The position numbers were made by a program, and so were the translations under genes. Positions 1-6,139 of a stretch of 64,000 nt of DNA are shown here, in pieces. Below the pieces are notes generated by a model. It was not told the origin of the DNA and made no database searches. It saw nothing but the letters and a program-made list of their open reading frames with translations. This DNA comes from Lacisediminihabitans profunda (GTDB lineage Bacteria; Actinomycetota; Actinomycetes; Actinomycetales; Microbacteriaceae), in NCBI RefSeq assembly GCF_008040105.1, contig NZ_VRMG01000004.1:1-64000 (forward strand). Direction: 5' to 3'. The first letter of the stretch is position 1. Each line of letters opens with the position of its first letter.

Positions 1-79
1 CAATCGAACCCGCGTGATCGAAAACGATCGCCCGGGTACTCGTCGTGCCCTGATCAATCGACAAAATGTAATCCGTCAT
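1..79 (-). CDS. glpK: glycerol kinase, N-terminal part only (cut by window edge)
   Basis: The reverse strand reads ATG at 79 and continues to the window edge as MTDYILSIDQGTTSTRAIVF, the hallmark N-terminus of glycerol kinases: the DQGTTSTR phosphate-binding loop of the FGGY family. The enzyme phosphorylates glycerol to glycerol-3-phosphate in the cytoplasm. A GGAG ribosome site lies about 7 nt upstream of the ATG. It follows glpF on the same strand with an 82-bp gap, so the two are probably co-transcribed as uptake plus trapping of glycerol. Only about 26 residues are visible; the rest lies left of the window. Confidence 0.93.
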   Translation of the reverse strand, partial: MTDYILSIDQGTTSTRAIVFDHAGSI

Positions 80-161
80 GATTATTCTCCATTGAACTAA
101 AACAAACGTGGTGACGCTGATGTAGGAGTCGACCCGAACGGATCCGGGCCGACCGCAGGGA

Positions 162-920
162 CTATTTGGTGATGAGGGGCAGGAGCGGGTGCGCGACCAG
201 TCCGGCGATCGCACCGCCGACGAGCGGCCCGACCACGGGTACCCAGGAGTACGCCCAGTCGCTCGACCCCTTGCCCTTGATCGGCAGAACGAAGTGGGCG
301 ATGCGCGGACCGAGGTCACGGGTCGGGTTGATGGCGTATCCGGTCGGGCCACCGAGGGAGGCACCGATCCCGACGACCAGCAGGGCCACAGGAATGGCGC
401 CGAGGGCAGCGAGTCCCGCGGGCGTTGCCGCGTCGGCGCTTCCGCCTCGGCCGAAGGCGATCACGACGAAGACCAGCACGAACGTGCCGAGGATCTCCGT
501 GATCAGGTTCCAGCCGTAGCTGCGGATGGCCGGTCCGGTAGAGAACACCCCGAGCTTATTCGCCGGGTTCGGCTCGTCATCGAAATGCTGCTTGTACGCG
601 AGCCAGGTGCCGACGGCACCGAGGAAGGCACCGATCAACTGTCCGGCGATGTACACGAGCACCTTGCCGATGGGATAGCTGCCGGGGTCGTTGACCGCGA
701 GCCCGACGGTGACCGCCGGGTTGAGGTGTGCACCCGACGAGTACGCCGCCGTCACACCGGCGAAGACCGCGAGGCCCCATCCGAAGTTGACGAGCAGGAA
801 CCCGCCGCCGTTGCCCTTGGTCTTTGCCAGAGCGACGTTTGCGACGACACCTGTTCCGAGGAGAAGCAGGAGGAACGTGCCCACTATCTCCGAGAGAAAT
901 ATGGTTCCGAGATTGTCCAC
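162..920 (-). CDS. glpF: glycerol uptake facilitator / aquaglyceroporin (MIP family)
   Basis: This 252-residue protein has the six-helix, two-half-helix layout of MIP channels and fits the usual family length. The first NPA box is seen at residues 67-69 (AHLNPAVT). The second is altered to NPT at 198-200 (YAINPTRD), keeping the selectivity-filter arginine at 201 and the GPR that follows. The long linker and the position upstream of glpK favour glycerol over water transport. The start is a GTG at 920 preceded by GGAAGG. It would passively admit glycerol, which GlpK then phosphorylates. The NPA to NPT change is directly visible; its effect is not known to me. Confidence 0.93.
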   Translation of the reverse strand: MDNLGTIFLSEIVGTFLLLLLGTGVVANVALAKTKGNGGGFLLVNFGWGLAVFAGVTAAYSSGAHLNPAVTVGLAVNDPGSYPIGKVLVYIAGQLIGAFLGAVGTWLAYKQHFDDEPNPANKLGVFSTGPAIRSYGWNLITEILGTFVLVFVVIAFGRGGSADAATPAGLAALGAIPVALLVVGIGASLGGPTGYAINPTRDLGPRIAHFVLPIKGKGSSDWAYSWVPVVGPLVGGAIAGLVAHPLLPLITK

Positions 921-1081
921 ATTGACCTTCCAAGATTGCTCGACATCTGCGAAAAGCAGCGGGCCGCGGGTGCGTCCGATTCCAACGATAACGGTTGGGT
1001 CTCGATTCTCGCTCGCGTATTTCGCGAGGCGGGGAATCGGGCGAGAAATTATCGATAGTTCGTAATCGCGTTGCTTTTTAT

Positions 1082-1091
1082 GCTACGTAGC
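1082..1091. promoter_or_regulatory. palindrome between glpF and the DhaM-like gene, possible operator
   Basis: A perfect 10-bp palindrome, GCTACGTAGC, sits in the roughly 250-bp gap between the divergent glpF (starts at 920) and the DhaM-like gene (starts at 1171). Flanking TAT/GATA bases extend it imperfectly. It is a plausible site for a regulator of glycerol/dihydroxyacetone genes, but no regulator gene is adjacent and the assignment is inference from position only. Confidence 0.25.
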
Positions 1092-1170
1092 GATACAAAA
1101 CCGGCCACGAGCGCGTGCTCCGGGCGGCGTCGCGCTTCTCGATCGGAGCGTGGCCGGCGTAGCCTGAGGC

Positions 1171-1872
1171 ATGGCCAAAGTCGGAATAGTCGTCGTCTCT
1201 CACAGCGACAAGATCGCAACCGGACTCGTGGAATTGGCGGGCCAGATGGCCGCGACAACCACCATTCGCGGGGCGGGGGGCACGGACTACGGCGGCATCG
1301 GAACCAGCTTCGACAAGGTGACCGAAGCGATCGCGTCGGCGGATTCCGGGGCCGGCGTCGTGATCCTGTGCGACCTCGGTTCGGCCGTGCTCACGGCCGA
1401 GACCGCGCTCGAATTCCTCGACGACGAGGTGAGGTCGCGGGTGCGAATCGCCGATGCCCCCCTCGTGGAGGGAGCGGTGGCCGCCGCCGTGGCGGCGGAA
1501 TCCGGGGAGTCGCTCGCCGCGGTGTTCGCAGCGGCGGAATCGGCGAACTCCGCGCACGAGCCGCGGTCCGCTCCCTCGGCGCCCGCGTCATCCGAGCCGC
1601 CGGCCGCCGGGGCCGACGCTCCGGTCTCGGCGCATGCCGTGCTGGTGAACAAGGACGGACTCCATGCGCGGCCCGCCGCCGAGTTCGTGAAGCTCGCCAG
1701 CACCTTCGATGCGCGGGTGACGGTGAACGGGGTCGATGCCAAGAGCCTCCTGCGCATCATGTCGCTCGGGCTCGCGATGGGCAGCGAGGTGACGATCGAG
1801 GCCACCGGCACCGACGCCCGGAAGGCCGTGGACGGGCTGAACGCCCTCGTGCTCTCCGGTTTCGGGGAATAG
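1171..1872 (+). CDS. dhaM: DhaM-like PTS phosphotransfer protein (EIIA-Man domain fused to HPr)
   Basis: The 233-residue protein has two domains. Residues 1-125 are an EIIA-mannose type domain (GIVVVSHS with active His at 11, and the GGTDYGGIGTSF segment). Residues 153-233 are an HPr domain with the phosphorylatable His at 165 (KDGLHARPAAE) and the KSLLRIMSLG loop. An Ala/Pro/Ser-rich linker joins them. This matches DhaM, which passes phosphate from PEP via EI and HPr to the ADP bound in DhaL for dihydroxyacetone phosphorylation. Long DhaM forms also carry an EI-like domain, which is absent here. No dhaK or dhaL is in the window, although the divergent glpF/glpK supports a role in C3-polyol metabolism. 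Confidence 0.85.
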   Translation: MAKVGIVVVSHSDKIATGLVELAGQMAATTTIRGAGGTDYGGIGTSFDKVTEAIASADSGAGVVILCDLGSAVLTAETALEFLDDEVRSRVRIADAPLVEGAVAAAVAAESGESLAAVFAAAESANSAHEPRSAPSAPASSEPPAAGADAPVSAHAVLVNKDGLHARPAAEFVKLASTFDARVTVNGVDAKSLLRIMSLGLAMGSEVTIEATGTDARKAVDGLNALVLSGFGE

Positions 1873-1882
1873 CGCGGACACC

Positions 1883-2263
1883 GTGGTGCCCGCGCGCGGA
1901 TTGTCGGGGAACGAGCTCTCCCGCCAGCGAGCCGCGCTGTGGGCGGAACTCGAGGATCTGCGCCGCCAGCTGGATTCGGCGGCGGGGGAGTTGGCTGCCG
2001 TACGGGTGGCGAGAGGCGACTCCTCGGCGGACGACGAACACGATCCGGACGGCTCGACCCTGTCATCCGACTGGTCGCGGATCTCGGGTTTGGCGGCCGC
2101 GTTGGGCGAACGGCGAGCGGGGGTCGAGCGCGCGCTCGAGCGCATCGACTCGGGGACCTACGGCGCATGTGCACGATGTGGCAGACCCATCGGACGGGCG
2201 CGTCTCGGCGCCAGACCCGCCGCCGACCTCTGCATCGAGTGCGCGCGCGAGATGTCTCGCTAG
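1883..2263 (+). CDS. TraR/DksA-type zinc-finger protein
   Basis: This 126-residue protein has an N-terminal helical/coiled-coil segment (residues 10-90) and a C-terminal four-cysteine zinc finger: C96, C99, C117 and C120 in the pattern CxxC-x17-CxxC (YGACARCG ... DLCIEC). This is the DksA/TraR C4 finger. DksA proteins bind RNA polymerase through the secondary channel. Small actinobacterial members are often of unproven function and may be general stress proteins. The GTG start lies 10 nt after the stop of the DhaM-like gene, so the two are probably co-transcribed. The acidic tip residues of true DksA are not obvious, so I give the family rather than the gene. Confidence 0.8.
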   Translation: MVPARGLSGNELSRQRAALWAELEDLRRQLDSAAGELAAVRVARGDSSADDEHDPDGSTLSSDWSRISGLAAALGERRAGVERALERIDSGTYGACARCGRPIGRARLGARPAADLCIECAREMSR

Positions 2264-2273
2264 TGCTGGCGGG

Positions 2274-2681
2274 TCAGAGCGCGTCGAGGTAGTACCAGCG
2301 CCCGCCTTCGCGCACGAAACGGCTCGACTCGTGCTGGTCTCCTGCCCCGTCCGGCGAGCGGAACCAGGCCCGGAACTCGACGATGCCCTCGGTGTCGAGC
2401 ATCGACCCTCGGACGGTTCCGAGAATGTCGAGCCTGGTCCAGCGGCGAGCCGGATCGAGTTCCAGCTCACCCGGTGCGGTGGACGGATGCCACGTGCGCA
2501 GCAGGTACTCGGCGTCGCCCACCGCAAAAGCGGAGAACCTGGACCGCATCAGGCGCTCGGCGGTGGGTGCTGCGGAGTCCCCGCGGTGGAACGGCGCGCA
2601 GCACGCGCCGAAGGTCTCGCCGCTCAGGCACGGGCAGCGGCCGGCCGGGCTCAGGGTGGCACGTCGATCGGGTGGAGTCAC
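2274..2681 (-). CDS. YchJ-like / UPF0225 family protein with SEC-C motif
   Basis: The 135-residue protein carries near its N-terminus the SEC-C zinc motif (CPCLSGETFGACC, residues 16-28), followed by an NTF2-like fold with MRSRFSAFAVGDAEYLLRTW, typical of the YchJ/UPF0225 family. The length matches the family. Function is unknown; SEC-C motifs bind zinc and often mediate protein contacts. The start is GTG at 2681. It converges on the DksA-type gene, leaving only 10 bp between their stops. Confidence 0.85.
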   Translation of the reverse strand: MTPPDRRATLSPAGRCPCLSGETFGACCAPFHRGDSAAPTAERLMRSRFSAFAVGDAEYLLRTWHPSTAPGELELDPARRWTRLDILGTVRGSMLDTEGIVEFRAWFRSPDGAGDQHESSRFVREGGRWYYLDAL

Positions 2682-2768
2682 CCGTCAATTATCTTCCCCA
2701 CCTGCCTGGGCAGGGATTCGCCGCCTGGGCCCGATGAGTCTGACGATGGAGGTCGGTGACTACTCGAC

Positions 2769-2785
2769 TGCAACTAAAGGGTTGC
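2769..2785. promoter_or_regulatory. second half-site copy of the SRPBCC/ArsR operator
   Basis: TGCAACTA at 2769-2776 repeats the left arm of the palindrome at 2803-2820 and is followed by AAGGGTTGC, which forms a weaker opposing arm. Its spacing of 34 bp from the main palindrome, about three helical turns, suggests a second ArsR binding site in the promoter of the SRPBCC/ArsR pair. This is inference from repeat structure. Confidence 0.4.
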
Positions 2786-2802
2786 TTTAAACGGTCAGTT
2801 AA

Positions 2803-2820
2803 TGCAACTATTTAGTTGCA
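2803..2820. promoter_or_regulatory. predicted ArsR-family operator
   Basis: A perfect 8-bp inverted repeat, TGCAACTA-TT-TAGTTGCA, lies 26 bp upstream of the SRPBCC start codon. ArsR-type repressors paired with SRPBCC genes generally bind AT-rich palindromes of this kind in their own promoter. The downstream gene pair makes autoregulation the simplest reading. Confidence 0.6.
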
Positions 2821-2845
2821 CTAATCGACCGAAAGGAACAAGATA

Positions 2846-3313
2846 ATGACCATGACATCCAATGAACCGTCCGTCGTCGACAGCGGCGACTTCAGCGTGC
2901 GACGCACCATCACGATCGCCGCACCGCCCGAGAAGGTCTGGGCCGCGATCACCGAACCCGAGCACATCGTGGGGTGGTTCGGCCAAGGCGCGACGCTCGA
3001 GGCGGTGGCCGTCGGCGCAGATGGAGTCTTCTCCTTCGACGGGTGGGGCGACTTCCCGGTGCGGATCGAGGAGCTTGACGCGCCGCGGATGATCGCCTAC
3101 CGCTGGGGAAACCAGAGCGGCTCCGCGCTCGACCGCGACCACTCGACGGTCTTCCGCTTCACCCTCGAACCCCAGGGGGAGGGAACTCGGCTCACGGTAG
3201 TCGAGTCGGGTTTCAACACGCTCGCCGATCCGGCTGCCAGCATGGAGAGCAACCGCGGTGGCTGGGACTCCGAGCTCGACGAGCTTGTGGCCTACCTCGA
3301 GGGCGGCTCGTGA
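2846..3313 (+). CDS. SRPBCC (AHSA1-like) domain protein
   Basis: The 155-residue protein is an AHSA1-type START/Bet v 1 fold: VRRTITIAAPPEKVWAAIT at residues 18-36, then a WFGQG segment and a C-terminal helix (GGWDSELDELVAYLEG). These proteins form a hydrophobic pocket, but the ligand is seldom known. The ATG at 2846 has AAGGA 8 nt upstream. Its stop overlaps the GTG of the next gene (GTGA), so it is translationally coupled to the ArsR regulator. This two-gene layout is common and usually autoregulated. Confidence 0.88.
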   Translation: MTMTSNEPSVVDSGDFSVRRTITIAAPPEKVWAAITEPEHIVGWFGQGATLEAVAVGADGVFSFDGWGDFPVRIEELDAPRMIAYRWGNQSGSALDRDHSTVFRFTLEPQGEGTRLTVVESGFNTLADPAASMESNRGGWDSELDELVAYLEGGS

Positions 3314-3627
3314 CCGCGAACACTCTCGTGCCGGTGTTCGCCGCGCTCGGCGACGAGACCCGGTGGAGCATCCTGGTGGCCCTCGGCGGGGGCGACGCGT
3401 CGGCGTCCGCCCTCGCCGGGCGGCTCCCGGTCACCCGCCAGGCCATCGCGAAGCACCTCGCGGTGCTGCAGCAGGCCGGTCTCGTCGAGCCGGTGCGGGT
3501 GGGGCGCGAGCTGCGCTACCGAGTTCTCGGGGCGCAGCTCACCGAGACCGCCCGACGCCTGGATCAGATCGGTGTGGAGTGGGAGCGCCGACTGGCGGCG
3601 ATCAAGCGGATCGCGGAGGGGCTCTAG
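3310..3627 (+). CDS. ArsR-family winged-helix transcriptional regulator
   Basis: The 105-residue protein is a compact ArsR/HTH_20 winged helix: FAALGDETRWSILVALGGG at the N-terminus, recognition region LPVTRQAIAKHLAVLQQAGLVE around residues 40-62, and the wing VRVGRELRYRVL. It lacks metal-binding cysteines, as expected for the non-metal SdpR/PadR-like group paired with SRPBCC proteins. Its GTG start overlaps the upstream stop by 4 bp. It probably represses its own operon through the palindrome at 2803-2820. Confidence 0.9.
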   Translation: MTANTLVPVFAALGDETRWSILVALGGGDASASALAGRLPVTRQAIAKHLAVLQQAGLVEPVRVGRELRYRVLGAQLTETARRLDQIGVEWERRLAAIKRIAEGL

Positions 3628-3669
3628 CGGGTGGGGGAGTGCGGCTCTGTCGGTTCCATCGCATCCAGG

Positions 3670-3852
3670 TCAGGCAGATGTCGAGCAGACCCCCGCATCC
3701 TGCCGGTTGAGAAACTCCAACTGGAGGATGAGATGCGGTGGGCCTCGTCCGAACCACACCGCGCGCACTGGCTCGTTGACCACGAACGCAGTAGCATGCT
3801 CGGCGAACGTGACACGATTCGAGGAGGTGAGCCCGATGCACACACCGTCCAT
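3670..3852 (-). CDS. hypothetical small protein (60 aa)
   Basis: An open frame in the roughly 310-bp gap between the ArsR gene and the patatin gene, on the opposite strand. ATG at 3852 is preceded by AAGGAG with 8-nt spacing, and about three quarters of its codons end in G or C. The protein (MDGVCIGLTSSNRV... to GVCSTSA) is not one I recognise and has no clear motif. A strong ribosome site on the other strand (see 3836-3889) competes with this reading. It may be real, or a chance ORF. Confidence 0.3.
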   Translation of the reverse strand: MDGVCIGLTSSNRVTFAEHATAFVVNEPVRAVWFGRGPPHLILQLEFLNRQDAGVCSTSA

Positions 3853-3889
3853 TCCGGGCGCTCCTTCGAGTTCACGATCGCGCGACTGA
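3836..3889 (+). CDS. possible 17-residue leader peptide with near-perfect Shine-Dalgarno
   Basis: AGGAGGTGA at 3822-3830, an almost full anti-16S match, stands 5 nt before an ATG that opens an 18-codon frame (MHTPSIPGAPSSSRSRD, stop TGA). The patatin-like gene starts 48 bp further on. This could be a translated leader or the remnant of a gene. The ribosome site is seen; the function is unknown. Confidence 0.25.
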   Translation: MHTPSIPGAPSSSRSRD

Positions 3890-3937
3890 CGTAGCCGTCG
3901 CGGGGAGCGCTGCACACACTCTCAGAAAGCTACGACC

Positions 3938-4864
3938 ATGAATGATTCACTTCAGTTCGCCCCGAAGACCCCTATGCACGTCTCGGAAGTTCACTCGCGC
4001 ACCGCCCTTGTTCTCGGGGGCGGGGGAGCGGCGGGCAATGCCTGGGAACTCGGACTCATCGCCGGCCTGTCTTGGGCCGGGTTGGACGTGACCGGCGCCG
4101 ACCTGATCATCGGGACATCGGCAGGATCGACGGTGGCTGCCCAGATCACCGGTGGCCCAGGGCCGGCCGAGTTGTATTCCGCCATCCTGGGCGCCGCGCC
4201 CCAACCTCGTCCCGCTCCCGGTGGATCCGTCGGTGCGCGCGTGGGCGTGGCGCCGGTGGCTGACCACATGGAAAGAACGAGCCGGATCATCGCTGCCGCC
4301 GCAGATGCCGCAGACATGCGGCGCAGGATGGGCGCCGCCGCGCTCGAGATGGGGACTTCAACCGGCACGCGCTGGCGCGACACCGTCGCGGCTCGTCTTC
4401 CCAGCCACCACTGGCCGCATCAGACCATGCTCATCACGGCGGTCGATGCCTACACCGGCGAGCAGGTCGTGTTCGACCGCCACAGCGGAGTCGACCTCGT
4501 GGATGCCGTCGCTGCCAGCACCTCCAGCGGCGCGGCGTACGCCATCGGCGCGGGCCGCTACATCGACGGCGGATATCGAAGAAACGAGAACGCCGATCTG
4601 GCGGCCGGATACTCGCGGGTGCTGGTGCTGTCACCGTTCGGCGGCAGGTCGCGGCATCCGCTGGACTGGGGGATGCACCTGGAGTCGCAGCTCGACGAGC
4701 TACGGGCCGGCGGCAGCCTGGTGGAAACGATCTTTCCGGACAGCAATGCCCTCGACGCCTTTGGAGACAACATGATGGACCTGTCGACGCGCCCACCGGC
4801 CGCTCGAGCCGGCTACGACCACGGCGCATCCCTGGCCGAGCGGCTCATCGAATTCTGGCGGTGA
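3938..4864 (+). CDS. patatin-like phospholipase family protein
   Basis: This 308-residue protein has the patatin signature in order: oxyanion loop GGGGAAG at 27-33, nucleophile elbow GTSAG at 59-63 with Ser 61, and DGG with catalytic Asp near 210 (YIDGGYRRNENADLA). The dyad Ser-Asp acyl hydrolase acts on phospholipids or other acyl esters. There is no signal peptide, so it is cytoplasmic or membrane-associated. The length fits the bacterial RssA/YchK-like group. It converges on the UPF0303 gene, with the dif-like region between them. The substrate cannot be told from the sequence. Confidence 0.9.
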   Translation: MNDSLQFAPKTPMHVSEVHSRTALVLGGGGAAGNAWELGLIAGLSWAGLDVTGADLIIGTSAGSTVAAQITGGPGPAELYSAILGAAPQPRPAPGGSVGARVGVAPVADHMERTSRIIAAAADAADMRRRMGAAALEMGTSTGTRWRDTVAARLPSHHWPHQTMLITAVDAYTGEQVVFDRHSGVDLVDAVAASTSSGAAYAIGAGRYIDGGYRRNENADLAAGYSRVLVLSPFGGRSRHPLDWGMHLESQLDELRAGGSLVETIFPDSNALDAFGDNMMDLSTRPPAARAGYDHGASLAERLIEFWR

Positions 4865-4927
4865 CGCGAACGGAACGCGTCGCCGGAGTACTTCGAGACG
4901 GAGTCACTACGTCACCCTGAGCCCGCT

Positions 4928-4955
4928 ACTTGACATAATGGGCATTATCAGCGCC
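4928..4955. other. dif: dif-like XerC/XerD recombination site
   Basis: On the reverse strand the 28 bp read as a left arm containing GATAAT, a 2-3 nt centre, and the right arm CATTATGTCAAGT. From memory, the actinobacterial dif consensus has exactly this form: GATAAT, about two variable bases, then ACATTATGTCAAGT. Here the whole right (XerD) arm except one central base matches, and GATAAT is intact at the right distance. It lies in the gap between the convergent patatin and UPF0303 genes, a usual place for dif. The nearby helY-tat-paf-mshC-uppP genes are terminus-proximal in Mycobacterium, which agrees. Alternatively it could be a secondary Xer site left by a mobile element. Confidence 0.68.
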
Positions 4956-5048
4956 CGACTATGCCGGGCGACGCAGGCCAGGCGGATCTGTCCGGGCGCG
5001 CCTCGGTTGGCCGCGGCATCCGTCCTCACGGCCCGATCCGGCGGCATT

Positions 5049-5139
5049 CCCTTCCGAAATCCATGCATTCCTGACCGACACGCCGCCCTGAGACGTCGAC
5101 ACGCCGCGACGGCAGAGAAATGCATGGATTTCGGAAGGG
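5049..5139. repeat. perfect 21-bp inverted repeat with 49-bp spacer
   Basis: The arm at 5049-5069 (beginning CCCTTCCGAAATCC) is the exact reverse complement of 5119-5139 (ending TTTCGGAAGGG). Each arm contains the palindrome ATGCAT. The spacer is GC-rich. It stands between the dif-like site and the second half-site, and between two convergent genes, so it may end transcription from either side, or be part of a small mobile element. Confidence 0.8.
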
Positions 5140-5154
5140 GAGAACGGGCGCATT

Positions 5155-5167
5155 ACTTGACATAATG
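5155..5167. repeat. second copy of the dif right-arm sequence (half-site)
   Basis: ACTTGACATAATG here repeats 4928-4940 exactly and in the same orientation, 227 bp further on. The partner (XerC-side) arm is degenerate: CGATGCTATT instead of GGCATTATC. It ends 5 bp before the stop codon of the UPF0303 gene. A full site plus a half-matching site flanking a short segment is what Xer-mediated integration leaves behind, but a simple duplication would look the same. Confidence 0.6.
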
Positions 5168-5172
5168 CGATG

Positions 5173-5655
5173 CTATTGCCCCTCGGTGAGCCCCAGGAAG
5201 ATCTCGATGGCCTCGACGACGAGGGCGTGATCGGCGGCCTGGGCCAGTCCGGACACCGTGACCGTGCCGATCGGGCCTGCGTCGCGGATGGCGATGGGGA
5301 ACGATCCGCCGTGGGCCGCGTATACGGTGAGATCGTTCCAGGCGCGCTCCTCGAACGGGGTGCCGGTGGCCCGGTGCCGCAGTCCGACCAGGAACGAACT
5401 GTTGCCGAACCGGCGGACGGTGCGCACCTTGCGCGCCACCCACTGGTCATTGTCGGCCGCCGTGCCGGCCAGGGCGGCGTGGAAGAGCTGCTGGTCGCCC
5501 CGGGTGATGTCTATCGTCACCGGGAGGGATCGCTCGCTCGCGATCGAGACGAGCAGGCTTCCCAGCTCCCAGGCGTCGTCGTGGGTGAAGCGCGTGAAGA
5601 GCAGTCGCGCCTCCTGGGCTTCGATCTCGGCGATCTGGTCGGTGGTCTCGGTCAT
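5173..5655 (-). CDS. UPF0303 family (heme-degrading-domain-like) protein
   Basis: This 160-residue protein has the length and features of the UPF0303/YBR137w family: a leading helical segment, then FTHDDAWELGSLLVSIASERSLPVTIDI, a GTAADNDQWVARKVRTVRRFG block and the C-terminal AAHGGSFPIAI-VTVSGLAQAADHALVVEAI. The fold resembles the HbpS/GlcG heme-binding domain. The biochemical role in bacteria is unsettled. Its stop codon almost touches the half dif site at 5155-5167. It is followed upstream by a NUDIX gene on the same strand, 22 bp away, probably in one transcript. Confidence 0.85.
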   Translation of the reverse strand: MTETTDQIAEIEAQEARLLFTRFTHDDAWELGSLLVSIASERSLPVTIDITRGDQQLFHAALAGTAADNDQWVARKVRTVRRFGNSSFLVGLRHRATGTPFEERAWNDLTVYAAHGGSFPIAIRDAGPIGTVTVSGLAQAADHALVVEAIEIFLGLTEGQ

Positions 5656-5677
5656 GACGGTGCCTTTCGGGTGCGAT

Positions 5678-6130
5678 TCAGCGGGAGGGAAGCTGGCTGC
5701 GGATGAGCTCGACCAGCTGGTGGGGTTCGTACGGTTCGGTCGTGCTGAGGAGTTCGTCGACCGTCCACCAGCGGTGCTCGAGCACGTCGACGTGCTCCTC
5801 CGGCGTCCAGTTCGCCCGCGATGGCTCGAACGCCAGGGTGCGCGTCACGTAGTACTCGGCGTGCCCCGTGTCGTGGTCGCCGCCCTCGAAGTCGACGGTG
5901 AAGTCGAGGGCCCAGACCGGGTCGCCGAGATCGGCCAGGTCGAGACCGGTCTCCTCGTACAGCTCGCGACGGGCGCCGTCGGCGTGGCTCTCCCCCGGCT
6001 CGACTCCCCCGCCGGGGGTGATCCAGCGCGTCGGTTGCGCCGGAGCGGACCCCCTGGTGAGAAAGAGCAGAATGCGGTCTCGCTCGTCGAACACGAGGAT
6101 GCGCGAGGTGAGCCGGTGGCGATCGATCAC
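5678..6130 (-). CDS. NUDIX hydrolase
   Basis: The 150-residue protein contains the complete NUDIX box GX5EX7REUXEEXGU at residues 41-63 (GGVEPGES ... RRELYEETGL) within a typical alpha/beta/alpha domain. Such enzymes hydrolyse nucleoside diphosphates linked to another group, in the cytoplasm. The substrate is not evident. The start is GTG at 6130, only 9 bp after the stop of the S9 peptidase gene, so it is likely downstream in the same leftward operon. Confidence 0.9.
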   Translation of the reverse strand: MIDRHRLTSRILVFDERDRILLFLTRGSAPAQPTRWITPGGGVEPGESHADGARRELYEETGLDLADLGDPVWALDFTVDFEGGDHDTGHAEYYVTRTLAFEPSRANWTPEEHVDVLEHRWWTVDELLSTTEPYEPHQLVELIRSQLPSR

Positions 6131-6139
6131 GCGTCCACT

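Noticed and set aside
1071-2759. A 562-codon plus-strand frame across the DhaM and DksA genes
   Set aside because: It covers both genes in another frame, is dominated by Arg and has no domain.
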